NCBI GenBank assembly: GCA_003223995.1
Contig: QHYA01000197.1
Span: 1 to 17,311, forward strand
From: Acidobacteriota bacterium
GTDB taxonomy: Bacteria > Acidobacteriota > Polarisedimenticolia > QHYA01
Direction of reading: 5' to 3'
DNA length: 17,311 bases
Below the pieces are notes generated by a model. It had not been told where the DNA came from. It searched no databases and saw nothing but the letters and a program-made list of their open reading frames with translations. The translations under genes were made by a program, and so were the position numbers. Below are positions 1 through 6,748 of this stretch, in pieces; position 1 is the first letter of the stretch, and each line of letters opens with the position of its first letter.

Positions 1-1507
1 CGCCCGACGAGCCGACGCCGTACACGGCGCCCATGTCCTCGCGCAGCACCTCCCGGAGGCGGATGCGCAGCGCGCTGCCAAGCGACGACATCATGTGCGC
101 AGCCTCGCGGGTCCATTTCGCCGGCCCGGTGAACGTCATGCGGACCTGGCTCTTCGGCTCGATCCCCTTCTTCACCTCGATGTTGACGACACCTCGGGGA
201 GACCGCACGCCGACGTCCTTCCAGGTCTCCTTGCGCCCCTTCGACGGGAGACCGCCAAGGTAGCTCAGCACGAACGGGCGGATGTCGTCGAGCTTGAACG
301 CACCGACGATCCCGAAGGTGAAGTTGCCCGCGTCGCCGAAGCGCTCGCGCCAGACAGCCTTCGCGGCCTCGAGGTCGATCTCGTCGAGCATCTCGACGCT
401 TGTCGGACGCCGGCGGAAGTGGCCCTGGGCCAGCGTGACCTGCATCTTGTCGCTGAAGACGGTCTCCGGACGCGCCAGCCGATTCTCGAGTGAGGCCCTC
501 GTCCGCGCTTTCCACGCAACGAATGCCTTCTCGTCCGCGCGCGGCGCGGTGAAAGTCAGGTACACGAGCTGGAACATCGTCTCGAGATCCTGCGGTGAGG
601 CGCCGCCGCGCACGCTTTCCTCGAGCTCGCCGACGTACCCATACGCCCGCGCGATCTTGCCGGTGAGCGCCTTCCCGAGCTCGATTTTGTCGAACTGGCC
701 CAGCCCGCCTTCCGGCAGCACCTGCCCGGCCCATCTGGCTGAAACGTAACGGTCGTCCGGCACGAGCGAGCTCCCGCCGGGGCTGAACCCGCCCAGTACC
801 ACCTCGTCGTTCTTGAAGTCCGTCGACTTGAGGAGGACCACAACGCCGTTCGAGAGCTTCCAGCGCGTGACGCCCAGCTCGGGGATGGTCGTCTCCTCGA
901 CGATCGTCGCCGGCTGCGGGGGGTTGGGGACGAGCGGTTCCTGCCGGACGCGGTCGACCCACGGCTCGAGGGTCCGGCCCTCGACCCCATTGAAGATTTC
1001 GGAAAGTTGCGCATCGGTCGGGAGCAGCTTGGCAGCCTTCTCCGGACCATTGACGAGGATCACGCGGTTCTGCCCGGCGATCCATTCCGACGCGAGGTGG
1101 TTCAGCTCGTCGAGCGGGATCGTCGGCAGAAAGCGCTGGGCGAGGCCGTACTCGAGCTCGATCCCCGGCACCGGCTCGCCTTGGAGGAACGCCCCGGAGA
1201 TCCCGTGGATGAGGCGGTCCGATTCTTCCTTCTCCCGCTCCCGGTACGCGCTCTCGTAGTAGCGCAGCACTTCCTTCTTTGCCCGCTCGAGTTCCGATGC
1301 GTTGAATCCGTGCTTGTTCACGCGCGCCAGCTCGACGAGCAGCGTATCGAGTCCCCGCGCGAGTCCGGCCTCCTGGACCACGGCACTCTGGAAGACGACA
1401 TCGCGCGTTCTTACGAATGAGGCCGAGCGCGAGAACGCGTAGAGGAACGGCGGGTCGGGGTGCTGGCGCAGTTCGGAAAGGCGATCGCTGACCATCGAGT
1501 GGTAGGT
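1..1507 (-). CDS. M16 peptidase, C-terminal part (partial, frame-broken from its N-terminus)
   Basis: A minus-strand frame is open without a stop from about 1507 to the window edge, where the gene continues. It gives about 500 residues of an M16 (insulinase/pitrilysin-type) zinc peptidase: the end of the first M16 domain (around 'RLSELRQHPDPPFLYAF'), the inter-domain linker, and a second, non-catalytic M16 domain beginning near 'GVTRWKLSNGVVVLLK'. In the family the second half closes the clam-shell substrate chamber and carries no zinc ligands, as here. The first residues of this frame (YHSMVSDRL) match the family where an M16 protein normally has about 50 more residues between 'LKNP.AP' and '(Y)HSM', so coding DNA is missing at the junction near 1500-1512. 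It has no credible start of its own and belongs to the gene at 1411-2376. Confidence 0.85.
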
Positions 1508-2376
1508 GGTGCAAGCGGGTTCTTGAGCGATGCGAACCGGGTTTTGATCGACCTCTCCACGTTGACCGGATCGATGTCGCCGACGACGATCACCGCCATC
1601 AGGTCGGGCCGGTACCAGTTGCTGTAGAAGCGCCGGATCGTGTCGTGAGGTGCGGTCTCGAGGATCTCCTTCTTGCCGATCGTCAGGCGTTCGGCGTAGC
1701 GAGAGCCTTTGAACAGGATGGGAAACTGCTTGTCCCGCATCCGAGCCTCGGCGCCACGGCCGAGGCGCCATTCCTCGACGACGACACCACGCTCCTTGTC
1801 GATGTCCTCGTCGTCGAACGACACGTTGCGGGCCCAGTCGTAGAGGATCGCGAGCGCCTTTTCGACGAGGGCCGCGTCGTCAGTCGGCACCTTGAGCATG
1901 TAGACGGTCTCGTCGAAGTTCGTGAACGCGTTGACATCCGGGCCGAACTTCATCCCGATCCGTTCCATGAAGTTGATGATCTCGAGTTTCTTGAAGTTCT
2001 TGGTGCCTCGAAACGCCATGTGCTCGACGAAGTGGGCGAGGCCCTGCTGGTCGTCGTCCTCGAGGGTCGAGCCGGCATTGACGGCCAACCAGATCTCGGC
2101 TCGCTTCTCCGGGCGCACGTTACGCCGGACGAACCAGGTCAGGCCGTTGTCGAGCCGGCCGGTTCGGATCGCGGGATCGAGCGGGAGCTTGGCCGACTCC
2201 GCGATCGTCGCGGCGAGCTGCGAGGCAATGGCGGGGCCGGGGGCGGGCGCCGGCGCGGCGGCCGGAGCCGCCTGCGGGGCAGGTCTGGCATGTTGGTCCG
2301 TGGCGAGGGCGCAGCCAAAGAAGAGGACGCAGAGCAGCAGGACACAGCTGACGACCTTGTCAAGGATTCGGCACAT
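1411..2376 (-). CDS. M16 family zinc metallopeptidase, N-terminal catalytic part
   Basis: This is the exported catalytic half of an M16 peptidase. The start at 2376 is chosen because GGAG lies about 7 bases upstream and the product then begins with a signal peptide (MCRILDKVVSCVLLLCVLFF, then GCALA). An upstream ATG at 2466 in the same frame would only add a non-hydrophobic leader. A Pro/Ala linker (about residues 32-52) follows, then the M16 domain. The inverted zinc motif HxxEH is visible as HFVEH (about residues 115-119), and the downstream third ligand region is 'KERGVVVEEWR'. Homology holds to 'RFASLKNPLAPP'; after that the frame reads nonsense to a stop at 1411, while the family resemblance resumes in another frame at 1-1507. 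The zinc site is intact, but the chain would lack the second half unless the break is a sequence error. The Cys in 'FFGC' is not a strict lipobox. Confidence 0.88.
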   Translation of the reverse strand: MCRILDKVVSCVLLLCVLFFGCALATDQHARPAPQAAPAAAPAPAPGPAIASQLAATIAESAKLPLDPAIRTGRLDNGLTWFVRRNVRPEKRAEIWLAVNAGSTLEDDDQQGLAHFVEHMAFRGTKNFKKLEIINFMERIGMKFGPDVNAFTNFDETVYMLKVPTDDAALVEKALAILYDWARNVSFDDEDIDKERGVVVEEWRLGRGAEARMRDKQFPILFKGSRYAERLTIGKKEILETAPHDTIRRFYSNWYRPDLMAVIVVGDIDPVNVERSIKTRFASLKNPLAPPTTRWSAIAFPNCASTPTRRSSTRSRARPHS

Positions 2377-2719
2377 TGTTCGCTCCGTTCCCGTTCTGAT
2401 GGGCGCGCCTGGAGGTGCGCCATTCGGCCTGCGCGGCAGCACCTCGCAGCCCCAAGCTGCATCCACCTACGTCGATCGCATCAAGCCGCTCAACGAGGGA
2501 GGGGCGGGACCACCCCTCGAATATGCATATCCGAACTCCTCCGTCAAGAGGAGCCTTGATCTCGTTCTGAGCGCGGTGCCCGGGCCAGGTAGCGATGCCC
2601 CATGCCCCACTCATCGTGCTTCTCAAGGATCATGCAGTGACTGGCACGCTTTGCAACGAAAGGCTGCGCGGCCCTTCGGGGACCGCGAGTCGGTGGATCG
2701 GAGCCGAGCGCGAGCGTTA
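2377..2719. other. Intergenic region between the small membrane protein and the M16 peptidase gene
   Basis: This stretch of about 340 bases has no convincing coding frame. It holds the M16 Shine-Dalgarno site (GGAG just upstream of 2376), the candidate promoter at 2520-2547 with its inverted repeats, and GC-rich sequence with no run of Ts that would mark an intrinsic terminator for the gene ending at 2720. No tRNA or riboswitch fold was recognised. Confidence 0.5.
2520..2547 (-). promoter_or_regulatory. Candidate sigma-70 promoter of the M16 peptidase gene
   Basis: Read on the minus strand, TTGACG (2547-2542) is followed after 16 bases by CATATT (2525-2520), a good -35 and a moderate -10. 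The -35 sits in the loop of a perfect 6-bp inverted repeat (CTCCTC 2536-2541 / GAGGAG 2548-2553), and the -10 overlaps the palindrome ATATGCATAT (2521-2530). Either could be an operator. The predicted RNA would have a leader of about 135 bases before the ATG at 2376. Confidence 0.45.
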
Positions 2720-3046
2720 CTACTGAGCCCCGGCCTCGGCTTCCTTGGTCGCCTTGGTGTGAGCGTCCACCTGCTTCTGCATGTCCTGAAGGTGGGAACG
2801 GATCGGGTTGGTGGCGGGTGCGATGGGGCGGGTCAGCTCGGAGTTGCTGACGTCGAGTCCCGCCGGGGCCGGGGGCTTCTTCTGGTCAGACACCGCCTCC
2901 AGGGCCTCTCGGCTCTGGGTGTCAGCCGCGGGTGTGCCTATGGCTACACCCGCGACCTTCTGCCAGTTCTTCGCGGCGAGGATGAACACGATCAGCCCGG
3001 CAATCAGAAGGACGATGAATCCGAAGCCGCCACCTCGTTGTCTCAT
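2720..3046 (-). CDS. Small single-pass membrane protein of unknown function
   Basis: A 108-residue product that I do not recognise. After a short basic start (MRQRGGG) there is one strong hydrophobic segment (about residues 8-26, 'FGFIVLLIAGLIVFILAAK'). The rest is a hydrophilic, Pro/Ala/Gln-rich tail that could form a short coiled coil (around 'RSHLQDMQKQVDAHTKATKE'). The start at 3046 is preferred to the in-frame ATG at 3130: the 28 extra codons have much lower GC at third positions than the rest and give an unlikely Arg-rich leader. Neither start has a good Shine-Dalgarno. It lies about 100 bases after the VWA gene (17 with the longer start) on the same strand, so co-transcription with the sigma/VWA unit is likely. 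Confidence 0.6.
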   Translation of the reverse strand: MRQRGGGFGFIVLLIAGLIVFILAAKNWQKVAGVAIGTPAADTQSREALEAVSDQKKPPAPAGLDVSNSELTRPIAPATNPIRSHLQDMQKQVDAHTKATKEAEAGAQ

Positions 3047-3146
3047 GCTGGCAATTTGGGCCTCGGACCCTCCGACGGCAAGTCTTTTTTGCCTGAGCCG
3101 CGCTCGCCATGAACGACGAGCCGGTTTCATGGATTGACATGGGCTC

Positions 3147-4987
3147 TCACTCTTCGACGCGTGGTTTCGGCCTGTCCGTGCCGGGCAGAGCCCGAGCCAG
3201 CGGCATCGCGCGAGCCACGAGCTGGCGGAACTCGGCGCGGTAGCCTCCGGGATCGAGCTCGGCGCCTTCGGAAGAGAGCCGCGAGACGAGATCGAGCGTG
3301 GTCTCGCCCTTGTGGGGGGAGTCCCTCAGGATCATCCCGAACATGGCGACGGCGCTTGCGAACTTGAAATCCGCCGAGGCCGCGCCGGAGGGGAGGCCGC
3401 GATCGAACGCGGGAAACTCCAGGAGGCGGCTCTGCTTTCCCTCCGGCTCCTTGTATCGCAGCTTGACGGTGAGCGTCTCCCCGGCGCGCGCGGCTTCCGC
3501 GAGGGTTGCTGGAGTCTGGTACTTGAGGGGATCCACGGAGGGCGCTCGATCCTCCATGCCGGCCGGCACGAGCTCGTAGAGAGCGGTGACCGTATGGCCG
3601 GAGCCGATCTCGCCAGCGTCCTTCGTGTCGTCGTTGAAGTGCTCCTTGGGCAGAACGCGGTTCTCGTAGCCGATCAGCCTGTAGGTCCCCACTAGAACGG
3701 GGTTGAATTCCACCTGGACCTTGACGTCTTTCGCCACGGTGATGAGAGTTCCGCCCATCTGCTCGACGAGGACCCTGCGGGCTTCGCCCAGGCTGTCGAT
3801 GTAGGCGTAGTTGCCGTTTCCTTTGTCCGCGAGCGTCTCGAGCATGTCGTCCTTGAGGTTGCCCATGCCGAAGCCGAGAGTCGTCAGGAAGATCCCCTCG
3901 TCAGCGTCCCGCTTGATGATGCGGAGCAGCTCACCCCGATCGGTGACGCCGACGTTGAAGTCGCCGTCGGTGGCCAGGATGACGCGGTTGACTCCTCCGG
4001 AAATGAAGTTCTCCTTCGCGATCCGATAGGCCAGTTCCAGTCCCTCTGCTCCATTGGTGCTGCCTCCCGCCTGGAGCCGGTCCAGGGCGGCGATGATCTG
4101 GCTCTTGTCGTCCCCCGATGTGGGGGGAAGCACGAGGCCGGAAGCCCCCGCGTAAACGACGATGGCAATCCGGTCCCTGCCGTCGAGCTCCTGGACGAGC
4201 TGCTTGAGCGCCGCCGTGGCAAGCGGGAGCTTGTCGGGCTCAGCCATCGAGCCGGAGACGTCGATCAGGAAGACGAGGTTGCTGCCGCGGGGTGGCCGGC
4301 GGATCTCCTCGGCCTTCAGACCGATCCGCGCCAGCCGGTGTCTCGGGTTCCACGGGCAGCCGGCGATCTCCACGCTGACGGCGAAGGGGGCTTCCCCCGC
4401 GGGAGACGCATAGTCGTACGGGAAGTAGTTGACAAGCTCCTCGATCCGGACAGCGGCCGCGGGAGGGAGCCGGCCCGCGTTGAGAAAGCGACGGACATTG
4501 GCGTAGGAGGCCGTGTCCACATCGATGGAAAACGTGGAGAGGGGGTTGCTCATCACCGCCAGGAAATCGTTCTCCTGCATCAGGCCGTAGGATTCGGTGT
4601 TGAAGCCGCCCGACCCCTCGATCGCGTCGGGTGTGATATTGGACATGAAGGTGCCGCCGGGCCCTTGCATGTAACCGAGCGATTGGAGCTTCTGTAGGTC
4701 CAGGCTTCCATTCGCTGTCCCTTTGAAGTCTCTCGCCCGCGCGACACTGACGAGCGGCGCTTCCCCAGCGACACCACTCACGGCGCCGCCGACAACGCCG
4801 ACCTCCGTCCTTGTTCTGTAATTGCCGATCGACGCCATTGACGCTGGCTTCGCAAGACCGCCCATCCGGTCGGTCCGCTCGAGCAGAAACGAGTAGGACG
4901 GAAATCCGATGCCGATGCCCGGTCCACCTGCCGTGAAGCGGAAAACAGCTCGATGATCGGCTGATCGTTTTTCTCCTCTGTGTCCAT
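3147..4987 (-). CDS. YfbK-type von Willebrand factor A domain protein, frame-broken near its N-terminus
   Basis: This is the VWA-protein family typified by E. coli YfbK, with an N-terminal YfbK-type domain ('STFSIDVDTASYANVRRFLN'), a central VWA domain and a C-terminal DUF3520-like domain. The MIDAS metal site is visible as DVSGSM, with the conserved Thr in 'GGSTNGAEG' and Asp in 'ATDGDFNVG'. The long reading frame is open from 5000, but its first 33 residues read like a shadow of the sigma gene. The better start is ATG 4987, overlapping the sigma stop (TGATG). That frame gives 'MDTEEKNDQPIIELFSASRQ' and then 'VDRASASDF', which looks like the start of proteins encoded next to ECF sigma factors, and it must shift frame near 4900 to enter the VWA frame. 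One extra C in the CC at that point would restore it. No signal peptide or membrane helix precedes the VWA part, which is unusual; an internal deletion is possible. Confidence 0.85.
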
Positions 4988-5520
4988 CAGTTTTCACCAT
5001 CCTCCGCGAGCATCCGTCGCACAGCCGCCTTGCCCCTCTCGTAATGCACCCGCGCGCTGCCCACGGAGATGCCGAGAACCCCCGCCGCTTCCTCGATTGT
5101 CAGCTCCTGGTAGAAGACAAGGTGAAGGAGCTCGCGCTGGCGGGGCGAAAGCCTCAGGAGCATCCGCCGGAGGCGATCCTGCTGCTCCGCCTGCGCGGAG
5201 AGCCCCTCCGGCGTCGGAAGAGGGCTGGAGTCCGGCTGCCGGTGATTCCACCTCGCGAGCGAGAGGCCCCGGACGATCCGGAACCTGCGCCGCTCGGCCG
5301 CCGTCCTGCGAACAATGCCGAACAGCCAGGTCCGCAGGCTCGAATGGCCGTTGAACCGGGCGCGCCCTTCGAGGATCTTGAGATAGGACGTCTGAAGCAC
5401 CTCTTCGGCCTCCTCCCGATCGAACCGGCAGCATGTCAGCGCCCAGCCGAGGCTGACGGGGTGAAGCTCGGCGAGCGCTCGTTCCGCCTCCTCGCGGTTC
5501 GGTCCGTCGTCCTCAGCCAT
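4987..5520 (-). CDS. ECF-type RNA polymerase sigma factor (sigma-70 family)
   Basis: A 177-residue sigma factor with the two domains of the extracytoplasmic-function group. Region 2 runs from about residue 20 to 75 ('DREEAEEVLQTSYLKILEG', then 'SSLRTWLFGIVRRTAAERRR'). Region 4 covers about residues 115-170 ('LSPRQRELLHLVFYQELTIE', then the helix-turn-helix 'EAAGVLGISVGSARVHYERG'). The start at 5520 is chosen over the longer open frame (to 5748) because GGGAG lies 6 bases upstream and the family length fits; the extension has no homology. Its stop overlaps the start of the next gene (TGATG), so translation is probably coupled. No classical zinc-binding anti-sigma gene follows; the partner position is taken by the VWA gene, whose first 29 residues look like a sigma-partner N-terminus. 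Confidence 0.92.
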   Translation of the reverse strand: MAEDDGPNREEAERALAELHPVSLGWALTCCRFDREEAEEVLQTSYLKILEGRARFNGHSSLRTWLFGIVRRTAAERRRFRIVRGLSLARWNHRQPDSSPLPTPEGLSAQAEQQDRLRRMLLRLSPRQRELLHLVFYQELTIEEAAGVLGISVGSARVHYERGKAAVRRMLAEDGEN

Positions 5521-5867
5521 CCGCCGCTCCCATGGCATTCCTCGCCGGATGAGTGCCTCCACGCCTCTTACCATATGACGCGCGTCCGTTCCGCCGCGCC
5601 ACGGCCGAGGGAATAGTCGTGCTGCGGAGGCTCGGCGGGACTGAATCCCACGGAATTGCTTGGCTCGAGGTGTGAGAATCTCTCCAGCCACGGCGGCGCA
5701 GGCTTTGATGGCATGAGCCGCGGAGACGCAGATTCTCACTGAAGGCAACCAGATCGTCGGGGATCGGGGGTGCGAGTCTGACAGGATCCTGCCGGGAGTA
5801 ATGCCAGTCTCTTGGCCTGGGGGGGGTCGAGGAGAGAACGGCTCGGCCCGCCGCGACCAGCCGGTCG
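5521..5867. other. Intergenic region upstream of the first ECF sigma gene
   Basis: About 350 bases separate the sigma start from the end of the BrnA-like frame. Minus-strand frames are open through it, but none has a start with a ribosome binding site, a family resemblance or coding-like third-position composition. No clear sigma-70 or GGAAC-type ECF promoter was found. I see nothing else definable in it. Confidence 0.45.
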
Positions 5868-6179
5868 TTAGCCTCCTCCTGGACCCACGATGGGCCGCCT
5901 CTGCGGCCGCTTCCTTCGCTTCGTCCGCGCGCGGCTCGGTGGGCCCAGCTCTTTGTCAAGCCGGGACCTGCCCCTCGCACCCGCACCCAGGACCGGGTAG
6001 CCGGGCAACTCTTCTCGCAACACACGACGCAACGTGTCCTCGAGGGGCTCTCTCCGCTGAGAGACGTACTCCTTCAGGGCGGAGTTGATAAGTGTCTGGT
6101 AACTGCCCCCGCCAGCAGCATGAACCTGCCCTCGGAACCACGCCAGGATGTCATAATCCAGACGGATCGTGATGCGAAT
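5868..6179 (-). pseudogene. BrnA-like antitoxin remnant without a usable start codon
   Basis: A minus-strand frame of 103 codons, ending at TAA 5868-5870, encodes the DNA-binding half of a BrnA/CopG-type antitoxin: 'RITIRLDYDILAWFRGQ', then 'GGGSYQTLINSALKEYV' and 'REPLEDTLRRVLREEL', a ribbon-helix-helix of the kind that binds its own promoter. The tail beyond about residue 60 is Arg/Gly-rich and unlike the family. There is no ATG, GTG or TTG in frame between the first homologous codon (ATT 6179) and a stop codon a few codons upstream. If the GGG at 6180-6182 were GG, GTG 6186 would open the frame as M-W-I-R-I-T. No BrnT toxin lies upstream (only about 70 bases to the GNAT gene). It is either a decayed, orphaned antitoxin or an intact leaderless gene hidden by a one-base error. 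Confidence 0.6.
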
Positions 6180-6193
6180 CCCACACCAGTAGG

Positions 6194-6222
6194 ATTATAT
6201 GCACAAATGTGCATCACGTCAG
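6194..6222 (-). promoter_or_regulatory. Promoter with embedded palindromic operator, BrnA-like gene
   Basis: On the minus strand, CTGACG (6222-6217), a 17-base spacer and a perfect TATAAT (6199-6194) form a strong sigma-70-like promoter. The palindrome TGCACA-AA-TGTGCA (6200-6213) fills the spacer directly upstream of the -10, where a bound repressor would block polymerase. This matches the autoregulated layout of type II antitoxin genes. Transcription would begin near 6187, at or beside the first possible codon, so the mRNA would be almost leaderless. Confidence 0.65.
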
Positions 6223-6249
6223 CCGTGTTGCTTCCCTTCTAACCCGCGT

Positions 6250-6708
6250 TCACCGTCGCACCGCCGTCATGGATGACGACTCGCCAAGGTCACGCTTCTC
6301 CATGAAGAACCTCGTGTGACCAGCGGGAAAGTCCTCGAGTGTGCCGAAGACGTGATAGCCAAGCTTGGCGTAGAACCGAGGCGCTTGAAAGTCGAAGGTA
6401 TCCACCCACGCGTGCCGGCAGCCTCGCTTCAGGCCCTCGTGTTCAGCGGCCGCCATCAGCTTCTTGCCAAGGCCCTTGCCCCGGTGCTCCTCCGAAACCC
6501 ACAGGAGCTTGATCTCGAGCCAACCCCAAACGGTGGCCCCTCGAACCCCGCCCACCACACGCCCTGTGCCGTCACGGACGAATATGGTCAGGGGCTGGGC
6601 ACTCCTGGGTTCGCTTCGGGCTTCGCCGTGGTCGATCAGTCCACGCTCGACAACGCCCAGATCGTCCGGCGTCGGATCGCTTTCGATTTCGATCGCGAAC
6701 TCGGACAT
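6250..6708 (-). CDS. GNAT-family N-acetyltransferase
   Basis: A 152-residue GNAT acetyltransferase, predicted to move an acetyl group from acetyl-CoA to an amine; the substrate cannot be read from sequence. The acetyl-CoA pyrophosphate loop (motif A, Q/R-x-x-G-x-G/A) is visible as 'VSEEHRGKGLGKKLM'. Motif B follows as 'RFYAKLGYHVFGTLEDFP', and the chain ends in 'GHTRFFMEKRDL', typical of small single-domain GNATs. The start at 6708 is fixed by an excellent Shine-Dalgarno (AAGGAGG, 5 bases away); a longer in-frame ATG at 6816 would overlap the transporter gene and has no site. It starts 40 bases after the MATE stop, so the two are probably one transcript. Confidence 0.92.
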   Translation of the reverse strand: MSEFAIEIESDPTPDDLGVVERGLIDHGEARSEPRSAQPLTIFVRDGTGRVVGGVRGATVWGWLEIKLLWVSEEHRGKGLGKKLMAAAEHEGLKRGCRHAWVDTFDFQAPRFYAKLGYHVFGTLEDFPAGHTRFFMEKRDLGESSSMTAVRR

Positions 6709-6748
6709 GATGGCCTCCTTCTCGTTTCTGGTCGAGCGAACCGATCCG

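Noticed and set aside
5513..6025. Minus-strand frame of 170 codons between the sigma and BrnA-like genes
   Set aside because: It overlaps the BrnA-like frame out of phase and ends inside the sigma start, with no ribosome binding site or recognisable sequence.
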